Origin: Mytilus californianus | Taxonomy: Eukaryota; Mollusca; Bivalvia; Mytilida; Mytilidae | Length of the DNA stretch: 64,000 nt | Direction of reading: 5' to 3' | Assembly: GCF_021869535.1 (NCBI RefSeq) | Contig: NW_026262734.1 | Coordinates: forward strand, 72,191,839 to 72,255,838 | Shown: in pieces, positions 11,255 through 22,368 of the stretch | Layout of the letters: every line of letters starts with the position of its first letter | Position numbering within the stretch: the first letter of the stretch is position 1 | Notes under the pieces: model-generated | Databases searched by the model: none | The model's input: only the letters and a program-made list of their open reading frames with translations | What the model was told of the DNA's origin: nothing | Translations under genes and position numbers: made by a program

Positions 11255-12035
11255 GAAGATGGGGTATGATTGCCAATGAGACAACTCTCCACAAGAGAAC
11301 AAATGACACAGAAATTAACAACTATAGGTCATCGTACGGCCTTCAACAATGAGCAAAGCCCATACCGCATAGATAGCTTTAAAAGGCCCTGAAATGAAAA
11401 ATGTAAAACAATTCAAACGAGAAAACTAACGGCCTGATTTATGTACAAAATAATGAATGAAAAACAAATATGATATACAGCAACAAACGACAACCACTGA
11501 ATTACAGGCTCCTGACTTGGGACAGGCACATACAGAATGTGGCGGGGTTAAACATGTTTTGCAGGCGCCCAACCCTCCCCCTAACCTGGGACAGTGGTGC
11601 AACAGCACAGCACAAGAACAAACTGTACAAAACAATAAACGAATAATAAATATAATATACAGAAACGAAAAAACAACCACTGAATTACAGGTTCCTGACT
11701 TGGGGCAGGTACATTCAGAATGTGGCGGGGTTAAACATGTTAGCGGGCGCCAAACCCTCCCTCTAACCTGGGACAGTGGTGTAACAGTACAACATATGAA
11801 CAAACTATAAAAATCAGTTAAAACGGGCTTAACTCATCAGATAAATACAAAGAACAAAAACAAGCAACAAAAACACAGAGTGGACGTGGCATGGGTACTT
11901 ATACATCCCCACAACAAATAGTCACTAAGTACAGATCTGAGAGTACTCGCAGTTACTGACAGCTAGTTCAAAGCCAATAACAACTAATAAAAAAAATCAT
12001 GCATCTAAGACTAAAGTCATCTATTTTTTTTAATT
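11255..12035 (-). mobile_element. Dispersed repeat R1, minus orientation, with internal duplication
   Basis: Reverse-oriented relative of 9348-10145. It begins AAGAAGATGGGGTATGATTG and ends near 12015 with GAGTACTCGCAGTTACTGAC and CATGCATCTAAGACTAAAG. A segment of about 180 bp with GACTTGGGACAGG, GAATGTGGCGGGGTTAAAC and AACCTGGGACAGTGG is present twice (about 11495-11630 and 11680-11815). The duplication keeps both strands open, producing two artefactual frames of over 110 codons. Confidence 0.75.
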
Positions 12036-12064
12036 TATGCTGGCTATATCAATCATACTTTTTT

Positions 12065-12262
12065 TTAAGTTACAGTTATCGAGTTTGAGTTTTTCAATTT
12101 CGCTGTACATAAAGGTGTAGTTATATCGTTCACGTACATTTGTAGTTCAGCCTTTAGTTCCTTTCGGAGATCATCCAACATTATTATCTTTACTGCATTA
12201 GCAAGACGTGAGACGTTATCAGTAAACAGGGATTGCTGGTTATTGATAGAATGTTGGGTCAT
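12065..12262 (-). CDS. Short ORF next to repeat R1, unrecognised
   Basis: A 65-codon minus-strand frame starts at ATG and reads SINNQQSLFTDNVSRLANAV, then DLRKELKAELQMYVNDI, to a TAA. Composition and a likely amphipathic helix (RKELKAELQ) look protein-like. It lies immediately 5' of the R1 copy in the element's orientation, so it may be the element's own reading frame or an upstream remnant. A short basic stretch with CHNKRRRHSSEPSPSK is open further upstream near 12456-12390. No domain is recognised. Confidence 0.35.
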   Translation of the reverse strand: MTQHSINNQQSLFTDNVSRLANAVKIIMLDDLRKELKAELQMYVNDITTPLCTAKLKNSNSITVT

Positions 12263-12833
12263 CTAGCCTTGAGGGATGACGCCGTTGTTGTTGTAGATAT
12301 TTTTTCCGTTCATTCAATCATACTTTCGTTTTCTTTCGAGTCTAATTCTTGAAATTATTTTTTTCTCAACGGTCTATCCGATATAAGTACTTTGGATGGA
12401 GAAGGTTCCGATGAGTGTCGACGACGTTTGTTATGGCAAGAGGTGGCTCTGGACATTATACAGTGTTGATACATTAAAATGATTTGTTGTCTGAATTTGT
12501 GTACTGGTAAATGTTTAATATATTCTGGTATATTTTATGTTTGGAAATATTTACTGTCTCGGTGTGTTCGATGTGACATAATTAACATGAAAAATGTAAA
12601 CAAATGATCGCTCACTTAGACACTTAGTCACTTACAAGTAGTGTTCAGTATATACAATATGATACATTCTTCTTCAATTAATGTCAAATATACGAAAAAA
12701 CACTTCCATGAAAAACTACCGTGACTTTTCCCGATTACAACGGAGGTGCAATTATCTAAAACATGTCACGAGTCAAATTATACTCGACTAAAAAACACAG
12801 CCATTACCTTCTTGCGCATGTCTTGAATACATT

Positions 12834-12894
<61 letters not shown>

Positions 12895-13206
12895 TGAAAC
12901 AATCTTTTTTCCACAGAAAACGCAAATTTTTGAGAAAATATCCAAATTCGGAGACCGTTATCGATCCGTGTCTTATACGCTTTCGCGCATGCTCAATCGA
13001 CGTACTGCCCACAGAATTTAACTTTATATATAAATAATATAGGACAATGGTGTAGATTAAAAATTGCACCATTCCAGGCCCTTTTGTTTTCCACATGAAT
13101 ATTACCAATAATTAACAAGTTCCGGGTCGAATCCGATTTCCAATAGTATATGTCACAAAATTACCGGATCCCTGTTACCTAATCTGTACGTTCCGCCTCT
13201 GTCAGG
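12263..13206. other. No clear gene
   Basis: Apart from the short basic open stretch near 12390-12456 on the minus strand, nothing is recognised. Confidence 0.4.
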
Positions 13207-13245
13207 CCTGAGACTACTATAACACAGTGTTATAGTAGTCTCAGG
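13207..13245. repeat. 39-bp near-perfect palindrome
   Basis: Arms of 19 bp, CCTGAGACTACTATAACAC and its exact complement, meet around a single unpaired base. Confidence 0.9.
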
Positions 13246-13717
13246 TCAGGCGCACAACCAAACGGTGTATTCAGAATTTGTTATAAACACGGGTAATAAT
13301 CACACCTGAACTTCGTCATTAATAACTGTGCACCTTATAATCAGTGTGACTTTACCAAATGACAATACGAATTCTAAAAATCCAGGCTAAAAATAAGGCG
13401 TAGGTTCTTTATTTCAATCACGGACCCGCGATGTCGCGGGTATGGTCTAGTGTATTTAATGTTTGTATTGAAATGAGAGAGAAAATAATCAACCAAAACG
13501 ACAGTATTATCGTTCAATTCTACAATATATTTTGTGATAATGATGTACAGCGCCGCATGACATCTTCAAGAGTTCTTGTGTGTATCATTTTACACCAATC
13601 GTGACGCTCTTCATTGAATATGGTAAAATTTTCATATTTGCATTAAAGTTTGAACCAATAATAATATTTTTTAAAATTTCGAAACTTATATCAAATGATT
13701 CTGCAATCTTTTTTTAA

Positions 13718-14371
13718 AGGGGCATTAGCTACGAGATTATTGTTCAATCATTAATGAAAGTGAAATAGTGAATTAATAATTCGCTTTTAGCAGCCAATTT
13801 TGTTCAATTTTGTCAAAATAATATATGAAACATCGCTGATGAATTATTCACTTGCAAGTGAATAATTCTACCTCATTTAATTCGTATTCATGTGACCTTC
13901 AATTTAACCCCTTAGTTCGAGATGGGTTACGCATGTATTCAGCTATTAAAAGGAAAAGAATGTCAACATTGAAAGTGAAACAAGGATGAACTATTTGGTG
14001 ACTGATTCGATCCACAAAAAAATCTTTCTTATACCGGTAAAAACGATGATAAACATACATTTTAACCTACAATATGAAATCAAACAGACCTAGAAATATC
14101 CAATTGCATGTGGTCGCTATCTATTTATATTTATATGTATGTTTATATCTGGTTTTACCGTCGGCAGTCTTCGTAGGTCACCTAGATGGTTAATTAGATG
14201 ACGTCTAGACAAAAATACACACGAAATGTTGATACATATTATCGAGACCATGCATTGTTAATTGTTTGTTTTAGACTGTTAGTAATTTAGATATAAGTTT
14301 TAGTGTGTTATAAATCAAATATGAGAATTTGAGTCAAATCGGTGAACATGAATTTGACAGCTAATGCCCCT
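13718..14371. mobile_element. 654-bp MITE in a TTAA site
   Basis: Termini AGGGGCATTAGCT and AGCTAATGCCCCT are exact 13-bp inverted repeats, each abutting TTAA (13714-13717 and 14372-14375). A 28-bp perfect palindrome GAATTATTCACTTG/CAAGTGAATAATTC lies near 13841-13868. TTAA duplication is typical of piggyBac-type and some other superfamilies; the assignment is inference. No coding frame. Confidence 0.78.
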
Positions 14372-14666
14372 TTAAAGATGTGACCTTACTTTTTACCGCC
14401 TTAATAATGACTGTTACAAAAGTAAAATTGGAAGTAAGAAAGACAAATCCGAAATAAAAATAAAAAAATATCACCTGTTTGCTGAAATACAGAAGTAAAC
14501 AAAAATGTTAAAGGTAAAAACGGTTTTATATAAGAAAATGTTTAAATCTTCAATTGAAATATATTCCTCGCTAAATTCCATCGATAAAACAAATGGCCAG
14601 TGACGCATGCGCATTACAGACCGGACTGATTCTTAACAATGAAAGGATGTAAAGATCCATGTTTAA

Positions 14667-16105
14667 GGTAGCACTACAGTCTGACTTTTCTGGCTCCAAC
14701 CAACAGTCTTAAAAGATTAATTTCCCCAAAACTGCTCAATGGATTTTTTAAATCTTAAAATTATTTTTAGTATAATCAATTGAAAAATATAGCTCATTAA
14801 CTGCCAAAAAAATGCTCTCCCAACATTCAGGTCAAATGGTAGTAAAAAATTGGTTTCATCCCTTTAGTTGACCATACACAAGCTACAGAACAGTGTCTCA
14901 TATTTTTGATGTATGCCTCCAATTAGAAGATATATTAATTTAACTGCTGGATGCCAAACCTCATTTCACACATCACCCGTTTGGAGACCTATAAATTCAT
15001 TAAGAAACAAATTATGAAAAAACTGGGACATGGTTTTGTAGAAAATACTTTAATCAATCACATTTATCAAAGCCTAACCAAAAGGGGTACCCATCAAACA
15101 TTCTATTTTCATTTTTTGATGGCAATTCTCTTGAAAAATTGTTTTAAAAAATCACATGAAAACTGAATATCCCACTTTGAACCTCTTTAAATGCAACATA
15201 AATATAAACATTCCCCTGGGAACACACCAGGAGTGTTCTGACACCATTATTTTATCAATAGAACCACACAGTTTGTGTCTTTTATTCACTTAAACTGTGT
15301 AAATTTTGCATGATTTGTGCACTGTCCATTCTTAAACAACACTAATTTAGCATTTGGCGGGAGTTTGACGTCACAGATTTGACCAACATCTGTAATGTAG
15401 TAATTAAATATGGTCAAAGCTATCCCGTCCAGAAAGTTTAAGATAGGAGACTTTGAAGAGTGATCAGCTGCATATAATCAATATTTAACATAATTCTCAC
15501 TATAATGAAATAATGATTATCATTCATATTTAAAAAGAAATATATTGTACGTACTGAAGTTAAAAAAAAGCACTATTATCCAGGTGTTTTTTTCTAGAAT
15601 AAGGCTTGGTGTGAAAGTCACTGTTGCTGGTTTCATATTCAAATACAAATTCTGCTTGCCTTAGAAAGAACATTTGTCAGAGGCTTTCAAAAGCTACTCT
15701 TACACAATTATATTTATCTATATATATATATGCCTTCACTTTAAATATTTTTCCATACATATTTTTTCTCTTTTATATTTTCTTTGTTTACCTCCATAGT
15801 TATATAAATTAAGTTTGATTGCAACATAATAAGATACAACCACATTATTTTTATTGTGGTCAGAGATTAAAAGCTGGACACTTGGTATCAACAGATGATT
15901 GAAAGATAAGCTCCTCCCATAAGCTCTTACATATAGAGTATTTACCATATGCTTTTATTTACAGTTTTTAATTATTAATTTACACCCTGCTGTGACATCA
16001 TAATGACTCTGGGATTTTAACAAAATGTTCAGATTGATAAATACTTTAAAATAATGTGATAAAAAATATTTCACTAAAAGATCATTGTTAGACTGTAGTG
16101 CTACC
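14667..16105. mobile_element. 1.44-kb element with TIRs in a TTAA site
   Basis: Termini GGTAGCACTACAGTCTGA (14667-14684) and TTAGACTGTAGTGCTACC (16088-16105) are inverted repeats with one mismatch, each flanked by TTAA (14663-14666, 16106-16109). The interior has only short frames, including 71 codons at 14951-15166 with no recognisable motif, so it appears non-autonomous. It lies about 290 bp from another TTAA-flanked element. piggyBac-like origin is inferred from the target site. Confidence 0.8.
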
Positions 16106-16109
16106 TTAA

Positions 16110-16596
16110 ATAGAAACAGATAATTTATCAACCAATCAAGATGTCCCTTGATAGGCAGACTAATTAAAATTATATAATTCATAACTAAATAAACAAAATA
16201 AACAATAAACCAATAAGACAGCAATGGTTCATTAGAATAATAATTGTATTGATTGACATTATTAGTGGCATAACACAGAATTGGTCAACAAGGGGTCGCT
16301 TAATAAAGAGGGGGTTGCGAAGCCTCAACAGTTCCCCTGTTCTGTTTTATTTTCTTTGGAATTGTTTAAATTGAACTTAATATAACAATTGTAGCCTTTT
16401 TATATAATTTGAAGGCCTGTTACGAATGATTCCGACATTAGAAAAAGGCGTGTTATACACCATTTTGTAGATAATTTAGTGTAGATTTACGACATAACAC
16501 GTTTCAATGGGATAGACAACCGCAGAATCGAAATATAACGGAAGTTCGCGACCGGATGACATTTGCAAATGTGTGAGTTAGGTACCTTGTGTTATA
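16110..16596. other. No gene seen
   Basis: Nothing recognisable in this AT-rich spacer. Confidence 0.45.
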
Positions 16597-16601
16597 TTAA
16601 A

Positions 16602-16735
16602 CAGGGGCGGATCAAGCCATCTTTAAAAGGGGGTTCCAACCATACTCGTATGTCCCCATTCAAAAGCATTGATCGTCAAAAAAGGGGGTTCCAACCCCCG
16701 GACCCCCCCCCCCCCCCCCCCTGGATCAGCCCCTG
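16602..16735 (+). mobile_element. Poly-G MITE, complete copy B, 5-bp target duplication
   Basis: 134 bp with ends CAGGGGCGGATC and GATCAGCCCCTG, flanked by TTAAA on both sides (16597-16601, 16736-16740). The interior around CATTGATCGTCAAAAAAGGG is the reverse of copy A. An 18-C run precedes the right end. Confidence 0.88.
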
Positions 16736-16740
16736 TTAAA

Positions 16741-17425
16741 GTATATAGTTATTTTTTTTCAGAGACAAGTGCCTGTGATAGACACCTGATACAAAGGCTA
16801 CAATCGTTATATTATTATTGTCAATACCCTAGATATAGAACAGAAACTCATTTGATTGGCTGATACAGCTATGTCACAAAGTATTGATGTTTTTAGATTT
16901 CTATTTTTAGTCTACAGTTGAATGTTACACATTACTTTTTCTGAACGAATCAAATTGGTTAGAATATACAAAATAATAATATATGTGAATGTTAATAAAA
17001 TGATATTTGATATACACAAGCAATTATAATGCAACCTAACGACATATATGAACAAGTTTGACGGAAATATTTTTTCGACAACGGTCAACCCCACAGACGG
17101 ACAAGGTGAATGCAATATATCCCCACTCTAAGGTATAATAAAAGCATATTTACATAATAATTTACATTTATCTATGTTTGACAGTCTTTTCGAAAATAAA
17201 TTATTCATTAAATAATGTAATAAAAGCATGAAAAGCAAGGATATTTTTTATTTTGTATCGACAGAAAAGTATGTGTCTGCTTCAGCAACTGCACTGTTTT
17301 AATTTGCTTGGCTCTGTTATTCCTATTGAGTTTAGATAATGATTAAATTGTATTTTAGTTGTTTTTTCTTAAATTAAGTCAAGACATTATTGTACACATG
17401 ACAAGTTAATTCACACGGGTTTACT
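16741..17425. other. No gene seen
   Basis: AT-rich, nothing recognised. Confidence 0.45.
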
Positions 17426-17728
17426 CTACCAGGTCACATATATTACCCCTCTAATCTTTTTATAGTTAAAATTTAAAAAACAGGAAAAGGGAAATCCTCT
17501 TTTCATCATGTCTTCTATTGAAAGTTCTACAATATTAGGATAGTTTGGAGTGCAATTCACAGAACTTGCACTTTTTGTTGAATCTGATGAGTTACTATGA
17601 ATAGTTTGAGTTTCTTTAGGAGTACTGTCACGAGACATTGACTCTATAATGGGAGAGTTAAACAGATAAGGTGCTGCTTCTGATGCATTCATTTCGTTGG
17701 AATGTTTTCTCCAAAAATGAGAATACAT
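17426..17728 (-). CDS. Candidate first exon or decayed zinc-finger-like ORF
   Basis: An ATG-initiated minus-strand frame of 100 codons begins MYSHFWRKH, which resembles the second half of a C2H2 finger. It continues into a Ser/Thr-rich stretch (SNSSDSTKSASSVNC) and a hydrophobic-acidic segment (NIVELSIEDMM). A stop lies one codon before the ATG. A possible donor (GGGGTAATATATG on the minus strand) precedes the end of the frame, so the last 6-8 residues may be intronic. I do not recognise the protein. Codon use looks genuine, but no partner exon was found; it could be a remnant of a repetitive zinc-finger gene. Confidence 0.4.
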   Translation of the reverse strand: MYSHFWRKHSNEMNASEAAPYLFNSPIIESMSRDSTPKETQTIHSNSSDSTKSASSVNCTPNYPNIVELSIEDMMKRGFPFSCFLNFNYKKIRGVIYVTW

Positions 17729-18017
17729 TTATTGACACAACATGTTTTACTGTTCAAAGTAAAATACGAAAAAGTCGGGATAAAATCATCAATACGCCTT
17801 CCTCTCATCTATATTATCTATCTTAAAAAAAAATTCAGCCTTTTGTTTTTGTATGCAAGTACGTTGGAGTAACAATGGTAGCTACACTACTGAATTATGA
17901 GTCTTGAAAATAGGATAGAAAGCAACACCCAAAAACAAATATTATGCATGTAGGCCTCAATTGTACAATTATCTGCTGTTTTTAGGATAAAATTGCCTAG
18001 ACCTTTGAAGTATGTCC

Positions 18018-18380
18018 AGTACACGATGTTTTACCGATATTGTCAACATCGCGATGTCTACTGTATAGTGTCATTGTATTGTATCTATACCTTGTGTTTA
18101 CATTGTTTACATAATAGACATTACGATGTTGACAATAGCGATTCAACATCGTGTTTATATTGTATACCGAATCTATACCTTTCTGTTTACATCGTTTACA
18201 TCGTAGACATCGCGATGTTGATAATATCGTGTCAACATTGTGTTAATACTTATTACCGAGTCTTTACCTTTGTGTTTACATCGCGATGTTAACAATAGCT
18301 AACCAACATCGTGATTATAATATATACCGAGTCTTTAACTTTGTGTTTACATCTTTCACATCGTCAACATCGTGTTTATA
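18018..18380 (+). repeat. Minisatellite, about 95-bp units, segment 1
   Basis: About four diverged units built from ACATCGCGATGT, GTTGACAATATCGTGTCAAC, GTGTTTATATTGTATACCGA and GTCTTTACCTTTGTGTTTAC. The second motif is a dyad (GTTGACA...TGTCAAC). TGTTTAC recurs in every unit. The array stops in the middle of GTGTTTATAT where an insertion begins and resumes at 20649. Confidence 0.85.
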
Positions 18381-18383
18381 TAG

Positions 18384-18541
18384 GATTACACGCCTTTTTA
18401 AACGAATTTATTGGTGTATAAACTCGACCAAGTCACTCACAAACAAATAAAAGTCCGAAGGAGGACTTTTATGATATGTTTGTGAGTGACTTGGTCCAGT
18501 TTATACACCAATAAATTCCTTTAAAAAGGCGTGTAATCCTT
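18384..18541. repeat. Large hairpin of R6
   Basis: Arms of about 70 bp run from GATTACACGCC through CAAGTCACTCACAAAC to AAAAGTCC and back. The apex is GAAGGA. The left arm is mostly deleted in the second copy. Confidence 0.88.
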
Positions 18542-18695
18542 ACAATTCTTTAAAATTAGAGATAAGGAATTTATTTTTCCACACTCGTAACCTCTATCAC
18601 ACGTAAATTGTATATTTGTGTCATTGAATTGGCTTGGCGCATGAATATATTTGTTGGTTAACGCAAAAAATATGTTCTCCATGAAATTTGCTATC

Positions 18696-20548
18696 TGATA
18701 AAAAATAATAAATAATAAATTCTTTATTTAAAGAGGGTAACTCAATTAGAAGTAGTCTAATTTTCATTGAGGCCCTCAAACAAAATACATGTATACAGTT
18801 AACATTCATACATTCGATTCATACATTAAAATACAATATATATTACTAGTATATACACAATTCAATCATTCAAACATACAAATGGCAATAAATGGCAATA
18901 TTTGGTAAAGTTTTGATTAAATTTTCTTATTCTTACAATAAAAGAAAGAAAACAAATTATTCGACTTGCATAGAATTTTCAAGAAAATGATGTTTCTTAA
19001 ATAATTCCACATTTCGACAATTTTTTATTTTGAGTGGTAAATTATTCCATACCTTTGTTGCAGAATAATGAAAAGATTTTTTATAAAAATTTGTGTTTGG
19101 TCTTGGAACAAATAGATCATTATTAGAGACAGATCGTAAGTTGTGGTGTTGCACATCATTAATATTTAGCATTGTTAAGTAATCAGGTGTTAGTCCATTT
19201 ACAATTTTATACATTAGAATTGATTGTTGGTATTTTATTCGTTTTGTAAAAGATATCCATTTTAAAGATGAAAACATGAAATTTGATGGAACAGAAATAT
19301 CGCATTCAAGTACAATTCTTGCTACTCTTTTTTGAAGTTTTATGATTCTATCTGAATCTTTTTGTAATAAAATTCCCCAAACTGAACTACAATAGTCTAT
19401 ATATGGTAGAATATATGCATTATAAAATAGTTGTCTTGTGTGTATAGGCAAATATACTTTAATTTTAAACAAAAGTGATATTTTAGATGAGATAATCTTG
19501 CATATACGATCAACATGATCCTCCCAGCTTAAATTTTCATCAATGTCAATTCCAAGTAATTTGAAAGAATGGACATTTTCAATACATGTTTCATTGACGG
19601 TAATACATAATTCTGATAGTTATGTAAGTTTTTGTTTTGAACCCAATTTCATACACTTTGTTTTTTGTGCATTAATTTTCATACTGTTATTGTTACATCA
19701 AGATTGTATAGCATTTAAATCATTTTGCAATATGCTGTTTATTTTTTCAATGTTTTTATTATGAAAATGCAATGTTGAATCATCAGCATATAAATCCATA
19801 TCGGATTGTTTAACATGAAGTGGTAAATCATTTATATAAATTAAAAATAACAGAGGACCTAAAATAGAACCTTGAGGCACTCCATATTTTACAAACGATT
19901 TATCAGATTTAATGTTAGCGTATTGAACTTCTTGTTGTCTCTCAGACAAATATGATTTTATCCAATCTATCGAATGTTCTCCGATATGATAAAATTTTAA
20001 CTTTTCTAAAAATATGGCATGGTTAATAAGGTCAAAAGCCTTACTGAAATCTAAAAACACAGTACCAACTATTTCTCCATTGTCTAAATATTTTAACCAT
20101 TCATCAATTAGTTTAGTCAGCGCTGTTTGACATGAATGACCTTGCCTGAAACCTGACTGAGCGATATGTAACAATTTTTTATTATTTAAGAATGCATTTA
20201 ACTGTTTACATACATGTCTCTCAAAAACTTTAGATATGGTATTTAAAATAGAAATTGGACGATAATTGGAGGGAATATCTGTTGGTCCTCCTTTATGTAT
20301 GGCAGTTACTCTTGCAAGTTTAAATTTTTGCGGAAAACGATTCGACGTTATACTTTTGTTTATTAGAAAAGTTAGTGATGGCGATATTATCTCTGCACTT
20401 AGCTTTAAAAGTTTTGGACCAATTCCATCTTAACCTGCGGATTTATTGATATAAAGGTGTTTTAGTTGTGAACACACCTCTCCAACAGAAATGAGTTTTA
20501 ATTTAAAAATTTCAGTTTCCTTTAATTTTGTACTAGTAAAAGTTTATC
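18696..20548 (-). mobile_element. 5'-truncated non-LTR retrotransposon (CR1/L2-like)
   Basis: A minus-strand element whose RT frame starts abruptly at about 20548 and whose 3' end lies near 18696, with TACCCTCTTTAAATAAAG and a TTA-rich tail (TTTATTATTTATTATTT). Five-prime truncation plus a short simple-repeat tail is typical of target-primed retrotransposition. Both junctions fall inside R6. Compared with the empty copy at 25861-26400, about 110 bp of host element is missing at the site, together with a separate 58-bp difference just beyond the 5' junction. Confidence 0.85.
18957..20548 (-). pseudogene. Non-LTR reverse transcriptase, C-terminal two-thirds, nonsense-mutated
   Basis: One continuous minus-strand frame encodes the RT palm and thumb of a Jockey/CR1-superclade retrotransposon. 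Motifs in order: FKLARVTAIHKGGPTDIPSN and YRPISIL (about 20250-20320), QSGFRQGHSCQTALTK, VFLDFSKAFDLINH, GVPQGSILGPLLFLIYINDL, the catalytic YADDS, then LGIDIDENLSW, YILPYIDYCSSVWG, IKLQKRVARIV and a C-terminal PRPNTNFYKKSFHYSATK then WNNLP. Three stops break it: TAA after KSAG near 20430, TGA near 19693 in place of a usual Trp, and TAA near 19622. No frameshift is needed. Upstream fingers and any endonuclease are absent through truncation. It cannot make an active enzyme. Confidence 0.9.
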
Positions 20549-20648
20549 GCCGCCATCTTGTTTATCAACGTCAAGAACAACTACCGGAAGTCCTCTCGAC
20601 CAATCATATCAACGTATTCCCTAATATGCAAATCATATAAGAATTATT

Positions 20649-20890
20649 AATGTATATCGAGTCTTTACCTTTCTGTTTACATCGTTTACGTCGTAGACAT
20701 CGCGATGTTGACAATATCGTGTCAACTTCATGTTTATATTGTATACCGGGTCTTTTCCTTTGTTTTTATATTGTTCACATTGTCAACATTGCGATGATGA
20801 CAATATCGTGTCAACATCGTGTTTATATTGTTCACCGAGTCAATACACACACTTTGTGTTAACATCGTTCCCATCGTCTTGTAAGAAATA
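20649..20890 (+). repeat. Minisatellite, segment 2
   Basis: Continuation of the array of 18018-18380 in the same orientation, with TGTTTACATCGTTTACG, GACATCGCGATGTTGACAA and GTGTTTATATTG units. Confidence 0.85.
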
Positions 20891-21240
20891 GAAAACAATC
20901 CAAGTGTTAGTCCCCTAGCTAAGCTTATGTTAATGACAATACCTTCAATAATCATGAATTGAATGGTTTGAATGAATAATTATTTCGTTTATTTTGTAAT
21001 ACTTATGAATTTGATTGTGTTCATTTGCTATTTATCTGTAAAAAAAATTGTACATAAGAAACTAAAAAAAAAAAAAATGAAATTCGTTTAATTAAAATAT
21101 ATTCATGAAAAAGTTTACTGCCAAAAATAATAAATTTTTGTTTACACTTTTAAAAATTTTATAAAATTGTTTGATAAGCAATAATTGAAAAAATTAACGA
21201 GGAAAGTCGCCTTTAATTGGCAATACCTCCTATAATTAGT
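20891..21240. other. Spacer inside the minisatellite region
   Basis: AT-rich non-repetitive DNA separating direct and inverted segments of the array; nothing recognised. Confidence 0.5.
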
Positions 21241-21511
21241 CATAAATGTAAACGATGTAAACACGATATCGTTAATACATTGTAAATATCACGAAGTTAA
21301 CGATGTAAACGATGTCAACACCATTTAAGAGTTCATACAATATAAATGGTGTTGACACGATATCGTGAACACTGCAATGTAAACGATGTAAACACGATTT
21401 TGATAATATATTGTAAATGTCGCGATGTTAAGGATGTCAACAATGTAAACAGTATATAAGAGTTGTTACAATGTAAACGATGTTGACACGATATCGTGTA
21501 AATAGATATAG
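21241..21511 (-). repeat. Minisatellite, inverted segment 3
   Basis: The same motifs in reverse: GTAAACGATGTAAACACG, ACACGATATCGTG and GTCGCGATGTTAAGG. A short remnant (TAAACATTGTTAATATCGC) continues at 21764-21800 beyond an inserted R1 copy. Confidence 0.82.
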
Positions 21512-21763
21512 GAAGATGTGGTACATGTATGAGTGCCAATGAGACAACTCTCCATCCAAGTTACAATTTATAAAAGTAAACCATTAAAGGTCAAGGTACG
21601 GCCTTCAACACGGAGCATTGGCTCACACCGAACAGCAAGCTATAAAGGGCCCCAAAAAATTACTAGTGTAAAGCCATTCAAACGGAAAAACCAACGGTCT
21701 AATCTATATAAAAACGAGAAACGAGAAACACGTATGAACTACATAAACAGACGACAACTACTG
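21509..21763 (-). mobile_element. Dispersed repeat R1, truncated copy in minisatellite
   Basis: Starts GGAAGATGTGGTACATG and includes GAGACAACTCTCCATCC, GGTACGGCCTTCAACACGG, CAGCAAGCTATAAAGGG and CCAACGGTCTAATC. It ends at CGACAACTAC. Minisatellite sequence lies on both sides, with TGTAAA near each junction, a possible target duplication. Confidence 0.8.
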
Positions 21764-21921
21764 TAAACATTGTTAATATCGCAATGTAAACACAACATTT
21801 TGAACTGGACATGTATGATACCTATGCCTAGATGTAGTCCACTTGTCAACACCAGCCTCGTTTATACATGTATATATATTTATCCACGGGAAAATATTTT
21901 GCTCCTATAAATATTGATGTC

Positions 21922-22368
21922 GGTTGCACTTCTGTAAATATAGACAATGCAATTTCCCATATGACTCCTTTTACGGCTAAAACTGCGCCACATTTACTAT
22001 GAAGTTTTGTAAAAAATCATATCCTGAAATGGAAAGTTTATATGCACTTCTATTTTTTGCAAGGTCAAAACATAGGGTTATGCTGCAAATGTTCAACATG
22101 TATATGCCTTAAGCTTCTAAGAGTTAAAACTTATACTAAAATTTTGTACTACCCCTCCCTTAACTTTGAGGCTTCCTGATAATCCAATTTGTCCGCTATC
22201 CAACAGTATCCATACTGATAAAATTCCCAAGTTGTGTCTCTATGATATTAACCATGGAGATCATATCTGGGATCCAGTAGGTAAACAAAACAAAATATCA
22301 ATGAATATTAAACATCTCCCAAAAAGAGGCGTGGTTTGTGAATCAGCTGTATTTACAAAGTGCAACCT
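21922..22368 (+). mobile_element. TIR element R4, copy 1
   Basis: Ends GGTTGCACTTCTGTAAATA and TGTATTTACAAAGTGCAACC are imperfect inverted repeats. The interior has CAATTTCCCATATGACTCC, TTTTACGGCTAAAACTG and TCCGCTATCCAACAGTATCC. About 447 bp; a copy with the same order is at 23581-24039. The 69-codon open frame inside is not conserved in the second copy, so it is not a gene. Confidence 0.75.

Larger units (their letters stand above)
18381..20648 (+). mobile_element. Palindromic element R6, copy 1, carrying a nested retrotransposon
   Basis: The element begins TAGGATTACACGCC and ends CATATAAGAATTATT. It is inserted in the minisatellite, whose unit is cut at TTTATAT and resumes as TGTATATCGAG. 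It contains a hairpin (18384-18541), then CTATCACACGTAAATTG and TTGTTGGTTAACGCA, then a retrotransposon fragment, then GCCGCCATCTTGTTTA and CCAATCATATCAACG. A second copy without the retrotransposon is at 25861-26400. Confidence 0.8.

Noticed and set aside
11426-11810. Genes of 117-125 codons on both strands
   Set aside because: They lie inside a duplicated segment of dispersed repeat R1 and overlap on opposite strands with repeat-copied residues.
13425-13460. tRNA-like stretch (CGCGGGTATGGTCTAGTG)
   Set aside because: No cloverleaf could be built: the expected T-arm GGTTCRA and the paired acceptor stem are missing.
18957-20174. Two separate genes for an RT-like protein
   Set aside because: The two open frames (18957-19472 and 19698-20174) are in the same minus-strand frame and the translation between and beyond them continues the RT. 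They are one retrotransposon frame broken by stops.
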